The notes under the pieces are model-generated. The model did not search any database, was not told the DNA's origin, and saw nothing but the letters and a program-made list of their open reading frames with translations. The translations under genes were made by a program, and so were the position numbers. Shown one piece after another: positions 25,719 to 33,598 of a DNA stretch of 64,000 bases. The stretch spans positions 372,001 through 436,000 of the forward strand of contig NZ_OU015321.1 of assembly GCF_907163105.1 (NCBI RefSeq). Direction: 5' to 3'. Position 1 is the first letter of the stretch, and the number at the start of each line of letters is the position of its first letter. This stretch comes from Cloacibacterium caeni. GTDB taxonomy: Bacteria; Bacteroidota; Bacteroidia; Flavobacteriales; Weeksellaceae.

Positions 25719-26702
25719 ATGAATTTTGAGATAGATAGTCCATATTTTTTATTGCTATTCTTGCTTTTTATTCCACTTTTGATAAGGGATTTTAGCAAGA
25801 AGAAAAATTCGGGAATCAATGTTCCGACTACCCGAAATATGTCTGTTGCAGGAAGTTTTTCTTGGGTTCAAAAATTTTTACAATTTTCTAAATACATCAT
25901 TCTTTCTGCGCTGATTATTGCTTTGGCAAGACCTAGAACTTACACCATTTTTAGCGATAGAGACGAAACCAAAGGGATTGATATTTTCTTAGCGATTGAC
26001 ATTTCGCCAAGTATGTTGGCCCAAGATTTAGAGCCTGATAGAATTACAGCTTTGAAAAAAATTGCAACAGATTTTGTCAAAAAAAGGGAAGGCGATAGAA
26101 TAGGAATTGTGGAATATTGGGGAGAAGGAATTACAAAAGTTCCGCTCACGTCTGACCATCAAGTGGTATTAGATGAAATTAGAGATATGAGTCCTAATGA
26201 AAATCTTACAGGAACAGCGATTGGAGAAGGACTTTCTGTAGCGGTAAATCATTTGAAAGACAGTAAGTCAAAGTCAAAAATCATTATTTTAATGACTGAT
26301 GGCGTAAATACGGTTCCGAATGCGATGCCACCACAATTTGCAGGCGAATTGGCAAAATCTTACGGAATTAAAGTGTACACAATAGGAATAGGAACGAATG
26401 GTTTTGCGCTATTTCCGCAGATTACATCTTTTGGAATACAATTTTTCGAACAAGAAGTACAGATTGATGAAGCTACGCTTTCTGAAATTGCGACTTTAAC
26501 AGGTGGAAAATATTACAGAGCTACTTCTAATACGAGTTTAGAAAATGTATATAACGAGATTAATTCTTTAGAAAAATCGAAAATTAAAACCAATAAAATT
26601 TACAATTACGAAGAATATTTCAGGGTTTTTCTTTGGATTGCCTTGGCGTTTTTATTGATAGATGCAGTTTTAAGATGGAGAATTTTCAGAATTTTTAATT
26701 AA
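25719..26702 (+). CDS. batA: BatA: membrane-anchored VWA-domain aerotolerance protein
   Basis: A 327-residue protein with two N-terminal helices (about 8-22 and 55-70), a periplasmic or cytoplasmic VWA domain with a complete MIDAS motif DISPS (D94, S96, S98), ILMTDGVNTVP in the second metal-site region, and a C-terminal helix (about 308-324). It matches BatA of the Bacteroides aerotolerance operon. It starts 1 bp after the previous stop. The VWA domain probably binds partner proteins through a metal ion. Confidence 0.85.
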   Translation: MNFEIDSPYFLLLFLLFIPLLIRDFSKKKNSGINVPTTRNMSVAGSFSWVQKFLQFSKYIILSALIIALARPRTYTIFSDRDETKGIDIFLAIDISPSMLAQDLEPDRITALKKIATDFVKKREGDRIGIVEYWGEGITKVPLTSDHQVVLDEIRDMSPNENLTGTAIGEGLSVAVNHLKDSKSKSKIIILMTDGVNTVPNAMPPQFAGELAKSYGIKVYTIGIGTNGFALFPQITSFGIQFFEQEVQIDEATLSEIATLTGGKYYRATSNTSLENVYNEINSLEKSKIKTNKIYNYEEYFRVFLWIALAFLLIDAVLRWRIFRIFN

Positions 26703-26711
26703 AAAATAGAA

Positions 26712-27719
26712 ATGAATTTTAGTCTAGGAAATATTTGGTATTTACTTTTGTTATTGCTTTTGCCAGTAATAGCATGGCTTCTTTTTGGTTTCAAAAAATG
26801 GAAATCAGAAAGGAGAAATATTTTTGCTGAAACTCAATTTCAAGAAGATTTGTTTCCAAAAAATCATCAATTTTCTAAATTTTTCCCAGTTTTATATTTG
26901 TTGGCTTTTGTGTTTTTGATTTTAGCAATGGTAGATTTTCTGGGAGGAAAAGAAGAGATGAAAATCCAACAAAAAGTGAATTCTGTGATTTTTTTGCTGG
27001 ATGTTTCTAACTCTATGAACGCGCAAGATGTGCAACCTTCTCGATTAGAACAAGCTAAAAATATTTTGATTAATACCATACAGAATTTGGGCGATGACAA
27101 AGTGGGAATCGTAGTTTTTGCAGGAGATGCACAATCTATAATGCCACTTACTACAGATTATTCTGCCGCCGAAACGTATATTGGAGCGATAGAAACCACT
27201 ACGATTGGGAAACAAGGGACAGATTTTCTAAAAGCAATAGAAGTAGCCACAGAAAAATTTAAAAATGTTCCGAAAGGTGCTAGAAAAATCGTTTTAATTA
27301 GCGATGGCGAAGATAATGAAGGAAATGACAGAGCGGCGATAGATGAAGCATTGAGACAAGGAATAACCATCAATTCCGTAGGAATAGGAAAAGATGATGG
27401 AGCGCCCATTCCTATTTATGAATTTGGGCAATTAATGGGTTACAAAACTGATATTCTCGGCGAGACGATTATTACCAAAAGACAAACAGAAGCATTGATG
27501 TCTCTCGCTTTTGATACCAACGGAGAATATGTGGACGGAAATGATATGGAAGCAGCGGTGAATAAAATTGTTTTGCAACTCAGAAACCAAAAAGGAGCTT
27601 CTGAAACACTGGTAAATACACAATCTGCGGTGCATTATTACCAATGGTTTTTGGGCGTTTCGCTTTTTATATTTGTGATTATTTTTCTTTTTAATCCTAA
27701 AAAAGATTTCAATTTTTAA
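26712..27719 (+). CDS. batB: BatB: membrane-anchored VWA-domain aerotolerance protein
   Basis: A 335-residue paralogue of BatA with two N-terminal helices (about 8-25 and 58-75), the MIDAS motif DVSNS (D97, S99, S101), VLISDGEDNEGND, and a C-terminal helix (about 312-328). The MGYKTDILGETIITK stretch is typical of BatB. It starts 9 bp after batA. The 123-bp gap before batC carries a separate -7 box. Confidence 0.85.
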   Translation: MNFSLGNIWYLLLLLLLPVIAWLLFGFKKWKSERRNIFAETQFQEDLFPKNHQFSKFFPVLYLLAFVFLILAMVDFLGGKEEMKIQQKVNSVIFLLDVSNSMNAQDVQPSRLEQAKNILINTIQNLGDDKVGIVVFAGDAQSIMPLTTDYSAAETYIGAIETTTIGKQGTDFLKAIEVATEKFKNVPKGARKIVLISDGEDNEGNDRAAIDEALRQGITINSVGIGKDDGAPIPIYEFGQLMGYKTDILGETIITKRQTEALMSLAFDTNGEYVDGNDMEAAVNKIVLQLRNQKGASETLVNTQSAVHYYQWFLGVSLFIFVIIFLFNPKKDFNF

Positions 27720-27825
27720 AATTGAAAACTTTAGAAAACGCAAAACCTTGAATTTTAGTCTCAAAAAACTACTTTTTTATCAATTATTTAACATTTCTAG
27801 GATTTAATTTTAACAATTAAAGCGA

Positions 27826-27833
27826 TATTTTTG
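27826..27833 (+). promoter_or_regulatory. internal -7 box before batC
   Basis: TATTTTTG matches TAnnTTTG exactly and sits 17 bp before the chosen ATG. No clear -33 TTG is present. It suggests that batC and batD can be transcribed separately from the upstream Bat genes. Confidence 0.5.
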
Positions 27834-27842
27834 TACCAACAA

Positions 27843-28634
27843 ATGTTGAGAAAGTTTTTTGTACATATTAGCTTAATTTTTCTTGGTCTCGTTACTGTTA
27901 AGGCTCAAGAAAGTTTAAACACCCTAATCTTCAGAGGAAACCGAAGCTTCGACAAACAAAAGTATGGCGAAGCTACTTCTACATTTTCGGAAGCGGTGAA
28001 AAAAAATGAAAAAGATTTTGGTGCGCATTATAATTTGGGCAATTCTTTGTATAAAATAAAAAAGTACGATGAAGCGATTGCCGAATATCAAAAAGCACAA
28101 AAAAACACCAATAATAAAGATGAAAAAGCAGCTTCTTATTACAACGAAGGAAATGCTCATCTTCAAAATGGTGATGGCGAAAAAGCAGTCAATGCTTATA
28201 AAAATGCACTGAAGTATGATCCAGATAATGAAGCGATTTTAAAAAATTTACAAATTGCCAAGAAGAAGCAAAAGCAAAAAGACAATAAACAAAATCAACA
28301 AAACCAACAGCAAAATCAACAAAATCAACAAAATAAAAACCAAGATAATCATCAAAATCAGCAAGGAGACCAAAATCAAGAAAATAAAAATAATAATACC
28401 AAAAACCAACCGAACGGTAATATAGGCGACCAAAATAAAGGAAAAGGAAATCAAGGAGCGGAAAAACAAAACGAGAAAAACGAAACGCAAAATCCTAATG
28501 ACCAGAATAAAATTCCGAAAGATTTGCAAAAATTAATTCTTCAAAGAAGTGCAAATCAAGAAAGAGAAACCGCCAAAAAATTACTCAATAAAAATGGTTA
28601 CTATTCACCAGAAAGCAATACAAAAGATTGGTAA
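27843..28634 (+). CDS. batC: BatC: TPR-repeat protein with Gln/Asn-rich tail
   Basis: A 263-residue precursor (start ATG 27843) with a signal peptide ending near VKAQ. Two to three TPR units follow (FGAHYNLGNSLYKIKKYDEAIAEYQKA, AASYYNEGNAHLQNGDGEKAVNAYKNALKYDP). A strikingly Gln/Asn/Lys-rich stretch (about 140-225, with repeated QQNQQN) comes next, then a short conserved end LQKLILQRSANQERETAKKLL. BatC proteins are periplasmic scaffolds for the Bat complex. The TTG at 27831 overlaps the -7 box and is not a likely start. Confidence 0.8.
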   Translation: MLRKFFVHISLIFLGLVTVKAQESLNTLIFRGNRSFDKQKYGEATSTFSEAVKKNEKDFGAHYNLGNSLYKIKKYDEAIAEYQKAQKNTNNKDEKAASYYNEGNAHLQNGDGEKAVNAYKNALKYDPDNEAILKNLQIAKKKQKQKDNKQNQQNQQQNQQNQQNKNQDNHQNQQGDQNQENKNNNTKNQPNGNIGDQNKGKGNQGAEKQNEKNETQNPNDQNKIPKDLQKLILQRSANQERETAKKLLNKNGYYSPESNTKDW

Positions 28635-28637
28635 CTA

Positions 28638-30350
28638 ATGCAAAAAATTCTCAACATATTATTTTTTGTAATGTCTGCAATTTCTTACGGACAAGTTACC
28701 GTTTTGACCGATGTCAATACCAAAGAACCGAAGCAAAATGAACCCGTTGTTCTCACCATTGTACAAGAAGTGGTAGGCGAAAACATGGTACAAGAAAGTC
28801 CTCTTCAACTTATGGATTTGTCTAAATTTGATATTGTGGGAAGCGCATCAGAGCAAAATACTTTCATTGACCAAAAAAAAGGAATTAGAGTAAATCAACT
28901 TATATATCAATTATGTCTTCAGCCAAAAGTTACGGGAAAAGTGAAAATTGGTTCTGCTTTAATTACTGTAAATGGGAAAAGATATAAATCAGAACCTTTT
29001 GACATTTTGGTGAAAGAAACGTCACGAGCAGAAACCGAATATCTTTCTAAAGATGTGTATCTGAATGTAGAAGTTCAAGATAAAGAAGTTTATGAAAATC
29101 AGCCAACTGTAGCGGTTTTGAGAGCTTATAGCAAGAATTATGATAACTTCAGAAAGTTAGAAAATATAAAATTTCCGCAACAAAATAATGCGAGAATTAA
29201 GCCTATCAGTTACAAAAAACAAGACATAGAAAATATAAATGGCGAAATGGCTTCGCAAGTGATTGCTATGTTTATTATTTTCCCAGAAGAAGCTGGTAAT
29301 GTAGAAATAGAGCCAGTTTCGGCGATGGTGAAAACGCCAGAAATCAGTAAAATTGTTTCGAATAAGGTTAAAATTAATGTAAAAACTTTGCCGAAAGATT
29401 CTCCAGAGAATTTTAAAAATGCGGTAGGGAAATTTCATGTTTCCATTAAAGAAATTGCAAAAACAGAACCTCTGGAAGTAAACAAACCGATTGATGTTTT
29501 GGTGAAAATTTCAGGTTTAGGAAATTTAGACAAAGATAAATTGCCGAAATTAATAGAATCTAAAGATTATACTTTTTTCAAACCTCAGATTATTAGCAAA
29601 TTATCTACCAATAAAGAAGGTGTAAAAGGTTCAATAACCGCAAAATATGTGGTGATTCCTAAACATGAAGGGAAAATCAATATTTCTACTGAACCGTTTT
29701 CGTTTTTCAATCCAGAACTGAATCAGTACATTGATTTGGGTGTGAAAAGTATTGTGTTGAATGTCCTGAATTCAGCTCAAATTGCAGCGCAGAAATCAAC
29801 AATTGACATTGTAGATGATTACACTGCTAATGTTTTAAACAGTGTTCCTTTGCCTGTTATCGAAAAAGAAAAACACACACAGTCTTACCGTTTTAATTTT
29901 AAAAATTTATTCTCTGGTTTGGCAGTGCTTGTAATGGGAACTTTCCTTTTCTTCTTGTGGATTAGACCTAAGAAAAAAGCTCTAGTTACTGTAGAAAATA
30001 AACCAATAACTACGATTAGAGAAGAAGAAGAAAAAATTAAAAATCTTCTAAAACCAGGCTTTGAAGCGAATTTAGAATATCTGAAAATACTCATTTCTAA
30101 TAGAGACTATTCAGCATTTTTTGCTACTTATGAAGAATTGCAACAAGATGCAGAACAGCATATTCAGCAAAAATTTGGAATGGGATTGAAAGCATTTTTA
30201 GAAAATTACAAAGGTTCTCAGTTCACCGAAGATTTCAGAAATTTAGTGCAACAAATTTCAATAGAAAAATACTCGCCTATTCATGACGACTCTCATTTAG
30301 AAGAGCTTTACAACTCTATAACTGCGATGTATTCTGAAATTATGGAATAA
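28638..30350 (+). CDS. batD: BatD: BatD-family protein, aerotolerance operon
   Basis: A 570-residue protein with a signal peptide (MQKILNILFFVMSAISYGQ), a series of periplasmic beta-sandwich domains beginning VTVLTDVNTKEPKQNEPVVLTI and containing the conserved KGIRVNQLIYQL...GKVKIGSALI block, one membrane helix (about 425-445, LFSGLAVLVMGTFLFFLWI), and a cytoplasmic helical domain to the end. It starts 3 bp after batC and closes the operon. A short hairpin at 30352-30370 follows. The cytoplasmic end resembles that of the BatD-like gene earlier in the operon. Confidence 0.85.
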   Translation: MQKILNILFFVMSAISYGQVTVLTDVNTKEPKQNEPVVLTIVQEVVGENMVQESPLQLMDLSKFDIVGSASEQNTFIDQKKGIRVNQLIYQLCLQPKVTGKVKIGSALITVNGKRYKSEPFDILVKETSRAETEYLSKDVYLNVEVQDKEVYENQPTVAVLRAYSKNYDNFRKLENIKFPQQNNARIKPISYKKQDIENINGEMASQVIAMFIIFPEEAGNVEIEPVSAMVKTPEISKIVSNKVKINVKTLPKDSPENFKNAVGKFHVSIKEIAKTEPLEVNKPIDVLVKISGLGNLDKDKLPKLIESKDYTFFKPQIISKLSTNKEGVKGSITAKYVVIPKHEGKINISTEPFSFFNPELNQYIDLGVKSIVLNVLNSAQIAAQKSTIDIVDDYTANVLNSVPLPVIEKEKHTQSYRFNFKNLFSGLAVLVMGTFLFFLWIRPKKKALVTVENKPITTIREEEEKIKNLLKPGFEANLEYLKILISNRDYSAFFATYEELQQDAEQHIQQKFGMGLKAFLENYKGSQFTEDFRNLVQQISIEKYSPIHDDSHLEELYNSITAMYSEIME

Positions 30351-30351
30351 T

Positions 30352-30371
30352 AAAAGTATTTCATACTTTTG
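30352..30371 (+). promoter_or_regulatory. hairpin overlapping the -7 box of marC
   Basis: AAAAGTAT and ATACTTTT form an 8-bp stem with a TTC loop. The right arm contains TACTTTTG (30364-30371), an exact TAnnTTTG box for the marC gene, 25 bp before its ATG. The same DNA may weakly terminate the Bat transcript. Confidence 0.5.
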
Positions 30372-30395
30372 TGAAAATAATAAAAAAATCACACT

Positions 30396-30992
30396 ATGTT
30401 AGAATCGTTTTCTTTTAAAGAAACCTTGACTTGTTTTATGGTTTTGTTTGCAGTAATCGATATTTTAGGTTCTGTTCCTATTATTGTTTCTCTTAGAAAG
30501 CAATTCGGGCATATTGATGCAGAAAGAGCATCGATTGTTTCTGGAGTTTTGATGATAGTTTTTCTTTTTGTAGGAAAAGAAATGCTAAAATTCATCGGGA
30601 TAGACGTGAATTCGTTTGCAATTGCTGGTGCTTTGGTAATTTTTATTATTGCTTTGGAAATGATTTTGGGAATAGAAATTCACAAAGTAGAAAACGTGAA
30701 GGCAGCTTCTATCGTTCCGATTGCGTTTCCTTTAGTAGCAGGAGCTGGAACATTGACGACTACCTTATCACTTCGTGCAGAATTTCATGTAGTAAATATT
30801 ATTTTAGGAATTTTACTCAATACAATTTTAGTGTATATTGTTCTAAAATCTGCCAATTTCTTAGAAGAAAAAATAGGAGATGCTACGCTGATGATTTTCA
30901 AAAAAGTTTTTGGAATTATCCTTTTAGCGATTTCTATTAAATTATTTACGGCTAACTTTGCACAGTTGTTTTCTAGTTACGTACATTTTTAA
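30396..30992 (+). CDS. MarC family integral membrane protein
   Basis: A 198-residue inner membrane protein with six predicted helices. The family signature PIAFPLVAGAGTLTTTLSL lies in the middle, and GSVPIIVSL in the first part. MarC/UPF0056 proteins have no proven transport substrate and are not responsible for multiple antibiotic resistance in E. coli. It has its own -7 box and is followed 33 bp later by a small membrane gene. Confidence 0.8.
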   Translation: MLESFSFKETLTCFMVLFAVIDILGSVPIIVSLRKQFGHIDAERASIVSGVLMIVFLFVGKEMLKFIGIDVNSFAIAGALVIFIIALEMILGIEIHKVENVKAASIVPIAFPLVAGAGTLTTTLSLRAEFHVVNIILGILLNTILVYIVLKSANFLEEKIGDATLMIFKKVFGIILLAISIKLFTANFAQLFSSYVHF

Positions 30993-31025
30993 AATTATCA
31001 ATATTAAATTATAAATCTCATACCA

Positions 31026-31223
31026 ATGACAACCTTTTACAAAGTTTTTTTAGTGCTTTTTATTATATTTTTAGGAGTAAATCTTTATGCAATCGACTGG
31101 AATTTAGGTTTTATGCATTCAGATAACAATAAATTCTTATTCTCAATAGTTGCATCTATTATAGGAATTTTAGTTACTCTGGTCATGAATACTTGGAAAA
31201 AACTTTCGCAGAAAAATAGTTAA
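31026..31223 (+). CDS. small membrane protein, two predicted helices
   Basis: A 65-residue protein with hydrophobic segments at about 5-22 and 38-54 and a basic C-terminus (NTWKKLSQKNS). It lies between marC and a strong bidirectional terminator. No family recognised. Confidence 0.6.
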   Translation: MTTFYKVFLVLFIIFLGVNLYAIDWNLGFMHSDNNKFLFSIVASIIGILVTLVMNTWKKLSQKNS

Positions 31224-31225
31224 TG

Positions 31226-31255
31226 AAAAATCCGCTTCTAGAAGCGGATTTTTTT
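31226..31255. terminator. bidirectional intrinsic terminator
   Basis: AAAAATCCGCTTC and GAAGCGGATTTTT pair around a two-base TA centre, with A- and T-tracts on each side. It lies between the convergent small membrane gene and menF. Confidence 0.85.
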
Positions 31256-32228
31256 ATTGTAAATGATGAAGAATAGCTTGAGATTTCAGTTCGGTTTCTC
31301 GCCATTCTTTTTCTGGCGAAGAAAGTGCCGTAATTCCGCCACCGGCAAATGCTATTACTTGATTTTTGTAAATTTTAGCACATCTAAGATTCATAAAATA
31401 ATAAATTTCTTCATCGGTTTCTATTTTAATGTAACCTGCGTAAAATTCACGGTTATATTGTTCGATTTCTACAATTTTTTCTTTGCAAAATTCCTTCGGG
31501 ATTCCGCAAACTGCAGGAGTAGGGTGGAGTTCTTCAATTAATTCTTCAAGCCTATTATCTGCGATTTTAGCAGTGAAATCAGTTCTGAGATGCTTAATGT
31601 TTCCCGAAATATGATTATAAGTTTCAGACTCTTCGACTTCGCTCAGAGTGACATATTTTTTTAAAATTTCAGAAATATAATGGGTAACAGGTTTTTGTTC
31701 TTCAATTTCTTTTTCGCTCCATTCTTCATCTACGGGAAGGGTTCCGGCTAAACTCATGGTGAAAAACTCATGTGTTTTTTTATTGAATTTTCCCAAAATT
31801 TCAGGAGTTGCACCTATCCAAATTTCCTCATCAGTAATGAGAAGATAACAAAGTGTATTGGGATATTTTTTGCAAAGCAGTTGGTAGGTTTCTTCTAAAT
31901 TGATGGAAGAAATTTCTTTAGCAATAGGTCTAGAAATAACCAATTTTGGCAAGTTATTTTGCTTGATGATTTCAATCGCTTTTTCTAATTTTTGGAGATA
32001 TTCTTCATGCTGAGGAATATTCATTTCAGCATTAATTTCAGGAAAATTTTCTACCTCAAAAAAAGAAGATTTGAGTTCTTCTGAAGTACAGATTTCTAGA
32101 TTTTCTGCTTGTAAATGAATGGCTTTCCCATTGGTAAAAGGAAAAAAAGAAGCCACATTTCTTGCAGCTTCATGATGATGTATCAGGATAAATTTTTCGT
32201 CAAAAGGTAATCTGAAAATAGCTTTCAT
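31254..32228 (-). CDS. menF: isochorismate synthase (chorismate-binding enzyme)
   Basis: A 324-residue chorismate-utilising enzyme, converting chorismate to isochorismate for menaquinone. The C-terminal chorismate-binding fold shows KLVISRPI, EIWIGATPEILGKF, FFTMSLAGTLP, HPTPAVCGIPKE and EFYAGYIKI, then AFAGGGITALSSPEKEW. The chain is shorter than E. coli MenF because it lacks most of the N-terminal domain, as usual in Bacteroidota. The peptide VTLSEVEESE (about 193-202) comes from an interspersed hairpin repeat inserted in frame (31626-31652). The gene overlaps its upstream hotdog thioesterase by 1 bp. Confidence 0.85.
   Translation of the reverse strand: MKAIFRLPFDEKFILIHHHEAARNVASFFPFTNGKAIHLQAENLEICTSEELKSSFFEVENFPEINAEMNIPQHEEYLQKLEKAIEIIKQNNLPKLVISRPIAKEISSINLEETYQLLCKKYPNTLCYLLITDEEIWIGATPEILGKFNKKTHEFFTMSLAGTLPVDEEWSEKEIEEQKPVTHYISEILKKYVTLSEVEESETYNHISGNIKHLRTDFTAKIADNRLEELIEELHPTPAVCGIPKEFCKEKIVEIEQYNREFYAGYIKIETDEEIYYFMNLRCAKIYKNQVIAFAGGGITALSSPEKEWRETELKSQAILHHLQ
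31626..31652 (-). repeat. interspersed hairpin repeat inside menF
   Basis: On the minus strand the arms ACTCT and AGAGT enclose the loop GAGCGAAGTCGA. Compared with the copy at 15568-15594 the two bases that differ in the left arm are exactly compensated in the right arm. It adds about nine in-frame codons to menF. Confidence 0.8.
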
Positions 32229-32656
32229 TACTTTTCTATTTTTCGGTTAATCACCATATTCGTCATCGTAGAATGACACAGTAAACTTCCGTTTTCGTCT
32301 TTTATTTCTATTTCCAGAAAATGGAGTGTTTGTCCTTTTCTAATCATTCTAGCCGTTCCTGTAACGGTTCCTTTGGTTTTGCTTTTCAGGTGATTAGAAT
32401 TGATATTGGTTCCTACAGCAGCTTTTCCTTCTTTGGCTACCAAAATATTAGAAAGACATGAGCCTAAACTTTCTGCAAATGCAATATTAGCACCACCATG
32501 CAATAAGCCTAATGGCTGATGAACTCTAGAATTTACAGGCATAGTTCCTATCAAATAATCGTCTCCTAAATCAGTAAAAACGATTTCTAAAGTTTCCATT
32601 AAAGTGTTTTTATTCCAAAGGTTGAGCTGTGCTAATTTTTCTTCGTTGGTCATCAT
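32228..32656 (-). CDS. hotdog-fold acyl-CoA thioesterase (PaaI/MenI type)
   Basis: A 142-residue hotdog thioesterase. The core PLGLLHGGANIAFAESLGS contains the HGG pattern and catalytic acid region, and KGTVTGTARMIRKGQTLHFLEIEI forms the following strands. Because it overlaps menF by 1 bp, its likely substrate is 1,4-dihydroxy-2-naphthoyl-CoA in menaquinone synthesis (MenI role); this is an inference from context. The start may be the second Met. Confidence 0.75.
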   Translation of the reverse strand: MMTNEEKLAQLNLWNKNTLMETLEIVFTDLGDDYLIGTMPVNSRVHQPLGLLHGGANIAFAESLGSCLSNILVAKEGKAAVGTNINSNHLKSKTKGTVTGTARMIRKGQTLHFLEIEIKDENGSLLCHSTMTNMVINRKIEK

Positions 32657-32674
32657 AAAAATTCAACTTTTAGA

Positions 32675-33250
32675 TTAGTAGATTTTTGGATTCCACTTTT
32701 CTGGATATTTTGGAGTGATTTTTTTGTAATATTCTTGTAATTCTTCCATGATGCTTTCGTAGCTTCTGGTCTGAATGTCTTCAACAGAGATTTGTTTACC
32801 TAAATGAATACTTTTGGTTTTAAAATCTCCAGCAGCAACAACGATAGGAACGTTTGATTCTTTTGCCATATGATAGAATCCTTTTCTCCATTTGTTAACA
32901 AGACTTCTGGTTCCTTCTGGTGTAATTACTAAGCTGAAATCATCTTTTACAAATTCATTTTTTACAAAATTTACCAAGTCATTTCTTTGGCTTCTATCGA
33001 TTCCAACTCCGCCCAATGCTTTTACAATAAAACCGTACCAAGCCTTTGTGTGAGCATCTTTTATGATAACTTTTAGTTTCTTATCAAGAACCCAGTAAGC
33101 TAGATTTCCTAAAATGTATTCATCATTGGCAGTGTGTGGAGCTACCACAAGAATACAACGGTCTAAATTACTTGCGGGACCTTCTAAGACAATCTTCCAA
33201 CCCCAAACCCAAAGGATAAACTTTGCGATAATTTTCTTAATAAATTTCAT
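32675..33250 (-). CDS. PlsC-like 1-acyl-glycerol-3-phosphate acyltransferase family protein
   Basis: A 191-residue (start ATG 33250, MKFIKKIIAKF) membrane-associated acyltransferase. The block I motif reads APHTANDEYI; family members usually have H-x4-D (such as HTSNWD), while here the acidic residue at that place is Glu, preceded by Asp. The later block GGVGIDRSQR and the TPEGTRS motif (blocks II and III) are intact. It could acylate lysophosphatidate or another acceptor. The upstream extension to 33304 lies in a hydrophobic run and is less likely. It is 18 bp upstream of the thioesterase gene on the same strand. Confidence 0.75.
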   Translation of the reverse strand: MKFIKKIIAKFILWVWGWKIVLEGPASNLDRCILVVAPHTANDEYILGNLAYWVLDKKLKVIIKDAHTKAWYGFIVKALGGVGIDRSQRNDLVNFVKNEFVKDDFSLVITPEGTRSLVNKWRKGFYHMAKESNVPIVVAAGDFKTKSIHLGKQISVEDIQTRSYESIMEELQEYYKKITPKYPEKWNPKIY

Positions 33251-33304
33251 ATTTTTCTCTTTAAAAAACAAAACAAGTAACCCTAGCAAAAAGGTTACTT
33301 GCAA

Positions 33305-33598
33305 ATATAATTATTTTATAGATTATAATCTTTCTAAAATAGACTGCTGATGAACTCCATTATTTTCATCACGATTTCTAAGACAAATTGTATCATAATT
33401 TCTAGTGTTTTTTGTTTGTTTTATGTGAGTTTCATTCACTTAGCGAAGGTATTAATTATTTTTAATTTTAAAATATTTTAAATGTTAAAATTTTATAAAA
33501 TCTTGAAAAATATCTTTCACTCCGGCTACTTAGTTTCTAGTGTAGGGTTGCGGAAGTTTCTGTTGTTATCATCAGCAACCCAACTAAACTAGAACTAT
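33305..33598. other. intergenic region with long imperfect inverted repeat
   Basis: This region separates the acyltransferase gene from the end of the long PspC gene. It holds the inverted repeat 33531-33597 and otherwise AT-rich DNA with no gene that I can support. Confidence 0.5.
33531..33597. repeat. long imperfect inverted repeat downstream of pspC
   Basis: GGGTTGC (33545-33551) and GCAACCC (33575-33581) pair perfectly. Outside them TCTAGT (33536-33541) pairs with ACTAGA (33588-33593), and TAGTT with AACTA at the outer ends. No T-run follows on the minus strand, so it may stabilise or process the 3' end of the mRNA rather than terminate it. Confidence 0.6.

Noticed and set aside
28248-28529. 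A hydrophobic minus-strand frame opposite the batC tail
   Set aside because: The runs of Leu and Ile arise from the complement of Gln/Asn/Lys codons in the low-complexity tail.
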